From Paludibacteraceae bacterium (GTDB lineage: Bacteria; Bacteroidota; Bacteroidia; Bacteroidales; Paludibacteraceae), in assembly GCA_017450435.1 (NCBI GenBank), contig JAFSTO010000025.1, positions 1 to 53,346 on the forward strand: DNA of 53,346 nucleotides. Direction: 5' to 3'. The position numbers and the translations under genes are program-made. Position 1 is the stretch's first letter; the number at the start of each line of letters is the position of its first letter. Shown here in pieces: positions 1 through 8,341 of this stretch. The notes beneath the pieces are model-generated. The model did not search any database and had not been told where the DNA came from. It saw only the letters and a list, made by a program, of their open reading frames with translations.

Positions 1-2
1 AT

Positions 3-437
3 GAGGAACATACAGAGCTCGTTATGTCGCTCATCTTCGACGAAAGAGGTTATCTGACTGAACTTATTCTCGGCACCGGGATGCCGTCACAAGCAGCGGA
101 GCATAACCGTGCTCTTGCACCGCAGCGTAGCACAGAGAGTAACGACGAGGAAGATGGCAACGAGCGACGCTTCGCGGAGTACTACTCATTCACCATACGC
201 AGTCTCTCGCCAAACAGACAATACTACTACGTGAGACAGTCTCTCGCCGGTGAAGAAGTTATTGACGAGGAGCATGGTTCGTTCGAGACTCTCACCGACA
301 CGGAGACCGGGTTGGATGGAAGCATTGTACCGTATGACGAGCGCATACATAGTGACAAACAGCTCCGCGAGGGACAGATGCTTATCATTGCCCCTGATGG
401 CAAAACATACACCCCCGACGGAAAAGGATTATTTTGA
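3..437 (+). CDS. C-terminal part of a secreted modular protein (5' end outside window)
   Basis: The reading frame is open from the left edge, so this is the end of a larger protein; the first in-window ATG (24) is probably not its start. The visible part has a beta-rich, fibronectin-type-III-like stretch (YSFTIRSLSPNRQYYYVRQS, then a GSFETLTDT strand). It is followed by a short C-terminal tail (KQLREGQMLIIAPDGKTYTP) that matches, in pattern, the tails of five other exported proteins in this window. An acidic loop (NDEEDGNE) lies between. The function is not recognisable. By analogy with the other tail-bearing proteins, all of which have signal peptides, I infer an exported or surface protein. 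The last 66 nt of the tail region recur almost identically near 21.9 kb. Confidence 0.6.
   Translation, partial: EEHTELVMSLIFDERGYLTELILGTGMPSQAAEHNRALAPQRSTESNDEEDGNERRFAEYYSFTIRSLSPNRQYYYVRQSLAGEEVIDEEHGSFETLTDTETGLDGSIVPYDERIHSDKQLREGQMLIIAPDGKTYTPDGKGLF
357..422 (+). repeat. Tail-coding direct repeat, copy 1 (partner at 21868-21933)
   Basis: This 66-nt stretch encodes the C-terminal tail of the first protein and is repeated at 21868-21933 with only two differences that I can count by eye (64 of 66 identical). Here it is in frame with its gene. The second copy sits out of frame behind a TPR-gene remnant. Confidence 0.85.
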
Positions 438-630
438 GAGACGGTAAAAAAATACCGTCTCTACACCTTGGCGAAACAAGGTTGGAATACGTGGGGCGTA
501 AACGTTGTCCGATACGTGTAGAGACGGTATTGCATACCGTCTCTCAAAGGGGTGAATCACAGGGCGGAATATTTTAAAAAAGAAGAAAATTGACGGGAAA
601 TTTTAAGAGACGGTAAAAAATACCGTCTCT
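437..630. repeat. Three copies of a short palindromic repeat
   Basis: Three hairpins share the 10-bp stem AGAGACGGTA / TACCGTCTCT: 437-446 with 453-462, 520-529 with 535-544, and 606-615 with 621-630. Loops are 5-6 nt. Flanks are also partly alike: after copies 1 and 3 come CTACAC, then GGCGAAAC, and further on ACGTGGGG-type stretches, so the repeated unit is larger than the hairpin. The block sits between the stop codon of the first gene and the 3' end of manC and holds no gene. It resembles a REP- or MITE-like intergenic repeat. It may also stop transcription from both sides, although only A/T-rich loops and not clean T-runs follow the stems. Confidence 0.8.
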
Positions 631-721
631 ACACGTGGGCGAAACTACGGGGTCCTCGCGAACAACGTACGTGGGGTGTCAGACAAGGTCGGTACTTTGT
701 TACTTGGTACTTGGTCACCAT

Positions 722-1795
722 TTAGTTGTATTTTCCATCAAAACGTTGTTCTGCGTCAACGACGAATTGGCGAATCTGTTGTTCGTCCTGCATACGGCAT
801 ACGAGCAGTACTCCGTCTGACTCGGCAATAATACAATCGCTGATACCCTCAACCACGGCTAACTTACCTTTTTCTAAAGCAACGACATTGCCGTGTGCGT
901 CATAGTATTGTGCGTCGCAGTGGAGGGTGACGTTGTTGTTATCATCTTTCTCTGACAGGTCGTGCAGCGAGCCCCATGTGCCGAGGTCTGACCAACCAAA
1001 GTCTGCGGCACAGACATACACATTGTCGGCTTTTTCCATTATGCCATAGTCTATAGAGATAGACGGGAGAGAGGGGAACATCTCGTTGATGAATGCTTGC
1101 TCGTCAGGAGTTCCCATTTGTGCACGTCCCTTATAGAAAGCTGCCATGACGGTGGGTAGGTGTTTCTCGAACTGACGTGTGATACTCTGCATGTTCCAAA
1201 GGAAGATACCTGCGTTCCAAAGAAACTCTCCACTATTAAGGAAGACTTCTGCGAGTTCGCGGTTGGGCTTCTCGGTGAATGTCTTTACTTTCCTGAACGT
1301 CTCTTCACCTTGTTCGAACTGTATATATCCGTATCCTGTTTCCGGCCTTGTAGGCTTCATCCCAATTGTGAGCAGCGCATCGTGCCTGCTGACAAACTGC
1401 AGTCCTTCACCTATGACACGCCGGAACTCGTCCACGTTGATTATCAGCGCATCAGACGAGGCGACAAGGATATTCGCGTTGTCGGTGAGTGCGGCTATAT
1501 GAGCTACAGCGTAAGCAATGCACGGCGCGGTGTTGCGGCGAGCGGGTTCGCAAAGGATATTGTGCTCGGATATGTCCGGCAGCTGTTCGCGAACGAGGTC
1601 GCGGTAGGCCGCATTGGTGACGACGAGTATATGCTCTTGCGGGACAAGCGGCAGAATGCGGTCCACGGTCATCTGAATAAGAGAACGACCCGTTCCGAAG
1701 AAGTCGAGAAACTGTTTGGGACGCGCCGTACGGCTATACGGCCAAAAGCGGCTACCTACGCCGCCTGCCATAATGATACACCAGTTATTTTGCAT
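722..1795 (-). CDS. manC: Mannose-1-phosphate guanylyltransferase
   Basis: Makes GDP-mannose from mannose-1-phosphate and GTP in the cytoplasm, supplying mannose and fucose donors for surface glycans and glycoproteins. The N-terminus carries the sugar-nucleotidyltransferase signature (MAGGVGSRFWP, residues 9-19) and the PKQFL motif (26-30). An FTEKP motif and the FLWNAGIFLW stretch typical of GDP-mannose pyrophosphorylases follow. At 357 residues it is the short, single-domain form, without the C-terminal phosphomannose isomerase cupin of the bifunctional enzymes of about 470 residues. It is monocistronic on the minus strand with its own promoter at 1828-1835. The start ATG is at 1795. Confidence 0.93.
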   Translation of the reverse strand: MQNNWCIIMAGGVGSRFWPYSRTARPKQFLDFFGTGRSLIQMTVDRILPLVPQEHILVVTNAAYRDLVREQLPDISEHNILCEPARRNTAPCIAYAVAHIAALTDNANILVASSDALIINVDEFRRVIGEGLQFVSRHDALLTIGMKPTRPETGYGYIQFEQGEETFRKVKTFTEKPNRELAEVFLNSGEFLWNAGIFLWNMQSITRQFEKHLPTVMAAFYKGRAQMGTPDEQAFINEMFPSLPSISIDYGIMEKADNVYVCAADFGWSDLGTWGSLHDLSEKDDNNNVTLHCDAQYYDAHGNVVALEKGKLAVVEGISDCIIAESDGVLLVCRMQDEQQIRQFVVDAEQRFDGKYN

Positions 1796-1827
1796 TATTG
1801 ATATTGGTGGTTATGTGAATTACAATA

Positions 1828-1835
1828 CAAAATTA
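1828..1835 (-). promoter_or_regulatory. Bacteroidota -7 promoter box for manC
   Basis: Minus-strand TAATTTTG preceded by AGCAG, about 33 nt upstream of the manC ATG. It matches the TAnnTTTG primary-sigma consensus of Bacteroidota. Confidence 0.6.
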
Positions 1836-1885
1836 CTGCTATTTATTGAGATAAGCAATTTTTTTTGTATGTTTGAAAACATATC

Positions 1886-4840
1886 TTACATTATTTTGAC
1901 ACACGCGTGGCTGTGAAAGCCGTCAATGGTTATTTGTATATCTCTATCGAGTCTAACATGCCTTACATATTCTGTCTCTTCTACAGCCGGCAGAGCGTTC
2001 AGCTGTTCTTCATCGTAGAGGTCATTTTCCCTTGCGAACGTGTCAACATTAACGTATCCAACGTTAAAAGATGTCATATTTTGAAAGAAATGTGAGCCTT
2101 GTGACGGATCGATACGAAAGTTCTCAAGACTACACTCGAAGATAGCTTTCGCCTCGCTGATATCGCTCCACTGAACAGGAACTCCCAGCGTATCGATAGC
2201 CGAGCCCCACCTGCCGAACCCGACGAGTATATATCCGTGTCCTTCTGCACGCATGCGGCTGTTCCAGTTTCTAAGCGTTGTTGCCATCTCGCGTGTATGC
2301 AACGGGTCGAACGATTGTTGCTTAAGATAAATGACGTCCTTCACGCCTTGAATGTTTCCTGTTCCTAATGCGTTGTCCGACAGGATAAGCGGTCTCGTTT
2401 GGTCTATCTCGTCCCAGTTGACTTTTGCCGTCAGGCTGTCGGCTGAGATAGGGCGTATTTGTAGTACGTTGAAGACGGCGGGCTCTGCTACAAGATTGGC
2501 AGCAAACTCTATCTCAACCGGTGTCTTCATCTCTTCGGCTGCTATCCTCAGCAGTTCTTGTACTATGTCTGCTAATGGAAATATACCAAAGCGTAGAACA
2601 GGGGCGAAAGTAATGAAGCGCGGACCATCCGGAAAACATGAGTCAATTATTCGTTGGTTCTGATAGTCAAAGGTAGAAGCAACACACTGTAGCGACTCAA
2701 ACTGTTCACAATCATGTATGGTGAACCTCTTGAGGTTGACAGCATCGTTGGTGGATGTTTTGAATCGCTCCGGCTGTAAGGATAGCGCGAGCATTGTCTG
2801 CTGTGTGTCGCGCATTGTCAGCTCCGGTGTGGATGTTTGAAGGACATGTTTGGGATAGCGTGGTGAGAAGCGCAGAACCTGCTCACCGTCAACAACCACT
2901 TTGCCTAAACCGTAAGCAATCTTAACGATGCCATCCTCAGCACGCTCGTGTCCGACAGGGTAAAAGTTGATACTTCGTGCCACGCCTGATATGGTGGGGA
3001 AAAAAAGTTCGTTCTCCTCAGCTCCGCACACCTCTTGTATGACGATTGCCATCTTCTCCTCGGAAATAACGTTCGCTGTAGAAGTTATATATCCTCTTGC
3101 TGAGGCAAAGTACACGGCCGCATACACGCTTTTTATAGCTTTGCCGAGCAGGCGCAGCTGCTGGTCCTCATTCTCGGTGGAAGGAATCATGTAGGTGGAA
3201 TATACTCCGGCGAAAGGCTGGTAATATGAGTCCTCTAATTTGCTTGACGACCTGACGGCCAACGGCTTGTTGCTTACTCTGATAAATCGCCGCAGAGCGT
3301 CGTTAAGGTCTTGAGGCAGAGTGGATGCCACGAACTCCGCGAGAATATCATCATCGGAGAGGTCAGACTCTATGACGTACTCAAGCCCGTTATCATGTAT
3401 GAAACGATCGAAAAACTCGGTAGTTATAACCATTGTTCTCGGGACGAGCACGCGGACGTCTTCCCAATGGTCGTAGAGAGAATGTTTTTGCAGAATATGG
3501 TTGAGAAAAGCCAGTCCTCTGGCCTTGCCTCCAAGCGAGCTGTTGCCCAGGCGCGAAAACCAGATGGTGTCATTGTAGGTGTCAGGGTTGAACTTCGCCA
3601 CCACTCCCTGAGCCTGACTGATACGATAGTCGTGGATAAGCCTGACATTGGCTTGTCTGACCGTTTCTATATCGTTATCATCGCGTATTTGTAGCTTGTT
3701 TACCTCTCGTCCCACACTGAATAATCCTCGCGCAAACAACCATTTGCTCAAGTAGTTGTTGTCAGACAGCCGTCTGAAAGCCTTTGGCGGAATAGTAGAA
3801 ATGATATGCTCGAAACCCTCAAGGTCATTGGCTCGCGCTATTTCCTTTCCGCTTTTAGGGTCAATAACAACAAAGTCTCCGAAACCGAACTCCCTGCCAA
3901 TATAGTCGCTCAGTTGCTGTGTCAGTGTCTTGCTTGACTTGACAACAAACCCTGCGCCTAACTGTTTAGCGATAGTTCTTACCGACTCTTGTGAGGACTG
4001 CATCAGAACAGGCATGGTCGGGTTGTCTTGACGTATAAGACGGCATAGGTCAACACCGGCATCAAGTTTCTCTGTCTCAGGAGCGTCACCTTTGTGCAAC
4101 ACGAAACCTACATCAGAGATGACGCCGATAATGTTTTTAGAATAACGTCGATAAATCTCCACAGCTTCGTCATAGCATGTGGCCATTAGCACTTTCGGGC
4201 GTGAGCGTTTGCGTAAAAGCTGCTGCTTCTCGTTCAATGCGTCGCGTATGGCTATACTGTTTTGTTGAAGAATGAGCTTGTATAGCAGTGGCAGATACGT
4301 GGAGTAGTATCTTACGGAGTCTTCCACTAAAAGAATAGCTCTCACGCCTTCCTCAAGTATGTCATGGTCTGCATTGGAGCGGTCCTCTAACAGCTTGATA
4401 AGCGCGATGATAAGGTCGGTTGAATTGTTCCAGCAAAAGGTGTAGTCAATGTCGTTATTCGGGAGACTATGATTCGGGTGCGCATTTCTGATACGCTCGT
4501 ACACTGCTTTGGAGAACGAAGTGAGCAGTACGACAGGCGTGCCCGGGACCAACTGCTTCATCTCGTGTGCGAAATCGAAGGTGCTTTCAACGGCTGTATT
4601 ACTCATCGTGATGACCAAGTCGAAGGTTTCACCTTGGCGTACCATATCCAGCGCTGCGCCCTCGGTCTCTACACGTACAATAGACGGAGGATTACTCAGA
4701 TTCAACTCTGTGTATTCCTCCGCAATCTGAACGTCTAACCGACCGTCCTCATTCAACACAAAATTATCGTAGTTGTTGCAAACGAGGAGAATGCGTCTCA
4801 CCCGTCGCTCCATTAGCGATGTGTAGTTGTTGATTTCCAC
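1886..4840 (-). CDS. Receiver-domain / PEP-pyruvate-binding (PPDK N-terminal-like) fusion protein
   Basis: Large cytoplasmic protein (984 aa from a GTG at 4840; an ATG at codon 10, nt 4813, is an alternative start). Residues about 14-150 look like a degenerate receiver domain: the beta-3 Asp position reads DLVITMSN. Residues about 165-320 look like an intact one, with acidic pair E173-D174 in LLVEDS, putative phospho-acceptor D243 in ISDVGF, and a Lys near 301-304. Residues about 430-830 match the ATP-binding domain of PEP synthase/pyruvate phosphate dikinase (LGGKARGL at 436-443, LAVRSSSKLEDS at 527-538). The swivelling phospho-histidine domain and the PEP TIM barrel are absent, so ordinary PEP synthesis is not expected. 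It lies 3 nt downstream of gdhA and is probably cotranscribed, suggesting a link to carbon/nitrogen balance. That role is inference. Confidence 0.75.
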   Translation of the reverse strand: MEINNYTSLMERRVRRILLVCNNYDNFVLNEDGRLDVQIAEEYTELNLSNPPSIVRVETEGAALDMVRQGETFDLVITMSNTAVESTFDFAHEMKQLVPGTPVVLLTSFSKAVYERIRNAHPNHSLPNNDIDYTFCWNNSTDLIIALIKLLEDRSNADHDILEEGVRAILLVEDSVRYYSTYLPLLYKLILQQNSIAIRDALNEKQQLLRKRSRPKVLMATCYDEAVEIYRRYSKNIIGVISDVGFVLHKGDAPETEKLDAGVDLCRLIRQDNPTMPVLMQSSQESVRTIAKQLGAGFVVKSSKTLTQQLSDYIGREFGFGDFVVIDPKSGKEIARANDLEGFEHIISTIPPKAFRRLSDNNYLSKWLFARGLFSVGREVNKLQIRDDNDIETVRQANVRLIHDYRISQAQGVVAKFNPDTYNDTIWFSRLGNSSLGGKARGLAFLNHILQKHSLYDHWEDVRVLVPRTMVITTEFFDRFIHDNGLEYVIESDLSDDDILAEFVASTLPQDLNDALRRFIRVSNKPLAVRSSSKLEDSYYQPFAGVYSTYMIPSTENEDQQLRLLGKAIKSVYAAVYFASARGYITSTANVISEEKMAIVIQEVCGAEENELFFPTISGVARSINFYPVGHERAEDGIVKIAYGLGKVVVDGEQVLRFSPRYPKHVLQTSTPELTMRDTQQTMLALSLQPERFKTSTNDAVNLKRFTIHDCEQFESLQCVASTFDYQNQRIIDSCFPDGPRFITFAPVLRFGIFPLADIVQELLRIAAEEMKTPVEIEFAANLVAEPAVFNVLQIRPISADSLTAKVNWDEIDQTRPLILSDNALGTGNIQGVKDVIYLKQQSFDPLHTREMATTLRNWNSRMRAEGHGYILVGFGRWGSAIDTLGVPVQWSDISEAKAIFECSLENFRIDPSQGSHFFQNMTSFNVGYVNVDTFARENDLYDEEQLNALPAVEETEYVRHVRLDRDIQITIDGFHSHACVKIM

Positions 4841-4843
4841 GTT

Positions 4844-6208
4844 TTATACCAGTCCTTGTTCAACCATTGCATTTGCCACTTTCATAAAACCTGCAATATT
4901 AGCACCCTTGACGTAATTGATGTACCCGTCTTCTTCGGTGCCGTATTTGATGCAAGCCTCATGAATATCCGCCATTATGGTTCTTAGTCGTTGGTCCACC
5001 TCCTCTGCTGTCCACTTGAGTCTCATGGAGTTTTGTGTCATTTCCAGACCGCTGGTTGCTACCCCTCCGGCGTTGGATGCTTTGCCGGGACTATAAAGAA
5101 TCTTAGCTCCCTGGAAGATAGCAATCGCCTCCGGTGTGGATGGCATATTTGCGCCTTCAGTAACGCAAAAACAGCCGTTTTTAACGAGGTTTTCCGCATC
5201 CGTCTTCTCAATTTCGTTTTGTGTGGCACATGGCATCGCTATGTCGCATGGTATTCGCCACGGGCGCTCGCCCGCAAAATATTTGGCATGAGGATATTTG
5301 GTAACATACTCTTTGATGCGTCCGCGACGGATGTTTTTCAGTTCAAAAACGAACTTCATCTTCTCTTCATCAAGCCCCTCTTCATCGTAAATAAATCCGT
5401 CTGAATCGGAGAGAGTGAGCACCTTGGCTCCGAGTCTCATCGCTTTTTGTGCGGCATATTGCGCCACATTGCCTGCGCCGGATATACATACACGTTTGCC
5501 TGCAAAACTCTCGCCACGTGTGGCGAGCATTGCTTCTGCAAAATAACATGCGCCGTACCCTGTCGCTTCCGGACGCATAAGCGAACCGCCCCAGTACTGC
5601 CCCTTGCCGGTAAGGGTGCCGGTGAACTCATCACGAAGACGTTTATACTGCCCGAACATATATCCTATCTCTCGTCCTCCCACGCCGATATCTCCGGCAG
5701 GGACATCGGTATCAGCACCTATATGCCGTTGTAACTCCGTCATAAACGACTGACAAAACCGCATCACTTCAGCATCCGATTTTCCTCTTGGCGAGAAGTC
5801 GGAGCCGCCTTTAGCTCCACCCATGGGCAGGGTAGTGAGGGCGTTCTTGAACGTCTGCTCAAAGGCGAGGAACTTCATTATACTCAGGTTGACGGATGCG
5901 TGGAAACGAATACCGCCTTTGTACGGACCGATAGCAGAGTTCATCTGAACACGATAACCGCGATTGATTTGTATTTCACCCCTGTCATCCACCCAAGGCA
6001 CGCGAAACATTATTACACGCTCCGGTTCAACCATCCTCTCCAATACCTTTTGTTCCATCAGGTAGGGATATTGTACCATGTACGGCACCACGCTGTCAAC
6101 CACCTCGCTTACTGCTTGGTGGAACTCTGTCTCGCCGGGATTCTTGGTTTTAAGTTCTGCCATGAAGCGACTTTTGTAGTCGGCTATGATTTTGTCGGTT
6201 GTCTTCAT
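4844..6208 (-). CDS. gdhA: NADP-type glutamate dehydrogenase
   Basis: Interconverts 2-oxoglutarate plus ammonium and glutamate, and is the main ammonium assimilation enzyme in many Bacteroidales. At 454 aa it has the usual hexameric-family length. The substrate-binding and catalytic motifs are visible: MGGAKGGSDF with K133, and VPAGDIGVGGRE with D173. The Rossmann loop is GAGNVAQ (244-250). The second beta strand ends in TLSDSDG, without the acidic residue that usually selects NAD, which fits NADP use (inference). It lies between the SIMPL gene (33 nt upstream) and the receiver/PEP-binding fusion (3 nt downstream) on the same strand, so the three are probably one operon. Confidence 0.95.
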   Translation of the reverse strand: MKTTDKIIADYKSRFMAELKTKNPGETEFHQAVSEVVDSVVPYMVQYPYLMEQKVLERMVEPERVIMFRVPWVDDRGEIQINRGYRVQMNSAIGPYKGGIRFHASVNLSIMKFLAFEQTFKNALTTLPMGGAKGGSDFSPRGKSDAEVMRFCQSFMTELQRHIGADTDVPAGDIGVGGREIGYMFGQYKRLRDEFTGTLTGKGQYWGGSLMRPEATGYGACYFAEAMLATRGESFAGKRVCISGAGNVAQYAAQKAMRLGAKVLTLSDSDGFIYDEEGLDEEKMKFVFELKNIRRGRIKEYVTKYPHAKYFAGERPWRIPCDIAMPCATQNEIEKTDAENLVKNGCFCVTEGANMPSTPEAIAIFQGAKILYSPGKASNAGGVATSGLEMTQNSMRLKWTAEEVDQRLRTIMADIHEACIKYGTEEDGYINYVKGANIAGFMKVANAMVEQGLV

Positions 6209-6241
6209 TGTAGTGTAAGAGAAACGTTGTAAGATATATGT

Positions 6242-6928
6242 TTAGTCAAGTTGGTAGGCTACGGTTGTCACAACTCTGACGTGCTTAATCCAAGGTTGGT
6301 ATTCGTCCGTTTCCACCGAGAATTGTCCTTGATTGGCGTTTTTGATACTACCAAGTTTGCATCCGGCATCATCTGCGAATTTCTGTGCAACGGCACGCGC
6401 ATTTTTTGTAGCCTCCTCCACCATCTCCGGTTTCAGTTCGTTCAGGCCGTTAAACTGATAATGCAGACTCCACTCATTGGAGTTGAGGATTACTCCGTGT
6501 TTGAGCAGTTCGCTCTGACTACCGTTTGTCTTGCGGACACGCTCCACGTCCTTGGTGTTAACAACCACAGTGGCGCGAATGGTGTAGCGATAATCCGGAC
6601 GACGGCTGTAATAGTCTGACCAATTGTCGTTGACGGACACATTACCCTGACGAATATCCTCTTCCGTGAAGCCCTTGCCGATAAGGAAATCATGCACTGC
6701 TTTTGCCACCTTCTCCTGCTCTGAATATAGAGAAGCGAGGTCATTACCGCTCACCGAGAAATTAAGAGGCCAAACAGCCTCGTCTGCCACTACATCGCGG
6801 GTGCTCAACCCCTTCACCGTGACGCTGCGGTCTTTGTTAGAAAAATGTTTGATACCTGAATAGGTGCACAATCCGGCACCGAATACAGCCAGTGACAACA
6901 CCAGCATTCCCCAAAAATTGTTTTTCAT
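6242..6928 (-). CDS. SIMPL domain (DUF541) exported/membrane-anchored protein
   Basis: A 228-aa protein with an N-terminal hydrophobic segment (residues about 6-27; signal anchor or signal peptide) followed by a SIMPL/DUF541 domain. The family is recognised from SVTVKGLSTRDVVADEAVW at the start, the conserved A-x-x-x-A-x-x-x-A helix (ATKNARAVAQKFADDAG) and the closing V.TTVAYQL strand. SIMPL proteins are periplasmic beta/alpha proteins that form oligomers; their biochemical role is poorly defined. It is first in a probable operon with gdhA and has a clear promoter at 6990-6997. Confidence 0.85.
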   Translation of the reverse strand: MKNNFWGMLVLSLAVFGAGLCTYSGIKHFSNKDRSVTVKGLSTRDVVADEAVWPLNFSVSGNDLASLYSEQEKVAKAVHDFLIGKGFTEEDIRQGNVSVNDNWSDYYSRRPDYRYTIRATVVVNTKDVERVRKTNGSQSELLKHGVILNSNEWSLHYQFNGLNELKPEMVEEATKNARAVAQKFADDAGCKLGSIKNANQGQFSVETDEYQPWIKHVRVVTTVAYQLD

Positions 6929-6989
6929 AATTGTATAGTTATAAATTGAATATTCGCTTGATTAAACTATATTTGCATATATCTCGCTA

Positions 6990-6997
6990 CAAAGTTA
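6990..6997 (-). promoter_or_regulatory. -7 promoter box for the SIMPL-gdhA operon
   Basis: Minus-strand TAACTTTG preceded by AAACAG, with a leader of about 55 nt before the SIMPL ATG. Confidence 0.6.
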
Positions 6998-7070
6998 CTG
7001 TTTTTTCTTTATAACGACAAACTAAGTACGCAAAAAAATGCAAAAAGTTGCATGTTTCAATTTATTTTTG

Positions 7071-7078
7071 TAATTTTG
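7071..7078 (+). promoter_or_regulatory. -7 promoter box for the DMT transporter gene
   Basis: Plus-strand TAATTTTG followed by GCGG, about 68 nt upstream of the ATG at 7147. The region 6929-7146 otherwise holds only the two divergent promoters. Confidence 0.5.
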
Positions 7079-7146
7079 CGGCTGAATCATTCATGTCTCC
7101 CCATTTAGTGTTGTAGGTGAGGCAGCAGTAATTCCGTATCAGTATA

Positions 7147-7506
7147 ATGTATTATAAGCTTGCTTTATATATGATTATTCAGACCGCGATGCTCGCTTTC
7201 GGTCAGATGTTCTTAAAGATGGGCATGAATGCGTATTCTGAGTGGTCATTCTCGTGGTCATGTATCTGGAATCAGATACTTACTAACTGGTGGATGATGA
7301 GCGCGATAGTGTTGCTTGTAGTGGGAAATATCTTTTGGCTGTGGCTGCTCAAGTATTTCCCGTTCTCTGTTGTTTATCCGCTTACAAGTATAGGCTTTAT
7401 TTTTGCAATGATTTGCGGAATGCTCATTTTCCATGAGTCTGTGAGTTGGTTGCAGTGGTGCGGGGTTGTATTGATAATGTTGGGTTGCTTTTTTATTGTC
7501 AAGTAA
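7147..7506 (+). CDS. Small four-helix DMT-superfamily membrane protein (EamA/SMR-like)
   Basis: A 119-aa integral inner-membrane protein with four predicted helices, roughly residues 4-27, 48-68, 73-93 and 100-118. It resembles a single EamA repeat, as in ArnE/ArnF flippase halves and small multidrug transporters: Q-M-F-L-K-M-G in helix 1, then LLKYFPFSVVYPLTSIGFIF and a final GVVLIMLGCFFI. Such half-size proteins act as homo- or heterodimers, moving lipids or cationic compounds. The substrate cannot be told from the sequence. The gene 46 nt downstream encodes an unrelated exported protein and may be cotranscribed. Confidence 0.75.
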   Translation: MYYKLALYMIIQTAMLAFGQMFLKMGMNAYSEWSFSWSCIWNQILTNWWMMSAIVLLVVGNIFWLWLLKYFPFSVVYPLTSIGFIFAMICGMLIFHESVSWLQWCGVVLIMLGCFFIVK

Positions 7507-7552
7507 TTATTTTTTCTGTCGAGATTGCAGAACATAATCACTATTTATTTAA

Positions 7553-8155
7553 ATGAAGAATCTTTTTCTCATTGTTTTTCTCTTTGTCGGTCTCTGCTCT
7601 TGGGCGGCTCGTCCTCGTAACCGCTTTGTGCGTATGGACACTGTCTGTCATTGCTCGGTTGGGGAGTTTCAGCATGTCGTAGATAGTTTTTTTTACCAAT
7701 TCCAGACCGGTGCGTCTGATTCTCTATTTGAGTGGGCATATCTGAATACCGGAGGCGATGGCAACACTTCGGAAGGCGGTAAAGATGCCGTTCGTTTGCA
7801 CTACACAACTGCCACATACGACCCCAAGACCAGAACGGGTGACCAGGCGCTGGATATATACGTACTCGGCTCAAAGATGTTTCCGGACAGGCATCTTATC
7901 ACGGTGAGCAATGGTGGCAGAATGGACCTGACATATAGCGGAGCACTGCTTGACGATGCCAACATAATCTTTAAGATAGACTCGGTAGCACCTACGATAA
8001 CGCGCGTGAAGTATGAGTTTAACATCGTTTTTGGCGGCTTTGTGGCAATGTTTATTTCCGACAAGACGTGGCATGGAGCAATGCGATGGCGCATAGAACA
8101 GTTGCTGAAGAATTTTGTGGAATGTGCCGAAACCGGTACCGTGAAACAACATTAA
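7553..8155 (+). CDS. Exported protein of unknown function (200 aa)
   Basis: Has a signal peptide (MKNLFLIVFLFVGLCSWA, cleaved after about residue 18) and a mixed alpha/beta body. Features are a W-A-Y-L-N-T-G-G-D-G segment (about 62-72), an ITVSNGGRMDLTYSGALLDD stretch (about 119-138), and a C-terminal amphipathic helix with W-H-G-A-M-R-W-R (about 172-181). I recognise no named family. It looks like one of the conserved Bacteroidales periplasmic hypotheticals. No lipobox is present, so it is probably soluble in the periplasm or secreted. It may be cotranscribed with the DMT gene. Confidence 0.7.
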   Translation: MKNLFLIVFLFVGLCSWAARPRNRFVRMDTVCHCSVGEFQHVVDSFFYQFQTGASDSLFEWAYLNTGGDGNTSEGGKDAVRLHYTTATYDPKTRTGDQALDIYVLGSKMFPDRHLITVSNGGRMDLTYSGALLDDANIIFKIDSVAPTITRVKYEFNIVFGGFVAMFISDKTWHGAMRWRIEQLLKNFVECAETGTVKQH

Positions 8156-8297
8156 GATGTTCGATTTTTAATGTAACAATAAAAATCACATACAAAAAAA
8201 GCGTAAAAAATATCCTTTTATTAAGATTTAAAATAAATAATATACAAAAGGCTCTTTTTTCTTAAATATAGGTATTTCTTTATTCCAAATAAAGCAG

Positions 8298-8305
8298 TAA
8301 TTTTG
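8298..8305 (+). promoter_or_regulatory. -7 promoter box for the TonB-receptor operon
   Basis: Plus-strand TAATTTTG directly preceded by AAAGCAG, 37 nt upstream of the ATG at 8342. The same AAAGCAG prefix precedes the tRNA-Pro and lysC promoters. Region 8156-8341 is A/T-rich and otherwise empty. Confidence 0.65.
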
Positions 8306-8341
8306 CAGCGTTTTTCGTTTTAAGATACAAAAAGTGCAATC

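Noticed and set aside
437-630. Possible CRISPR array
   Set aside because: Only three palindromic units with unequal spacing (76-86 nt), related spacers and no cas genes.
1160-1801. 213-codon plus-strand frame opposite manC
   Set aside because: It lies fully antisense to a well-supported gene, has no promoter or family features, and reflects codon bias of manC.
7147-7506. Truncated EamA transporter
   Set aside because: Four complete helices and a normal start and stop fit the natural half-size DMT families, so no truncation is needed.
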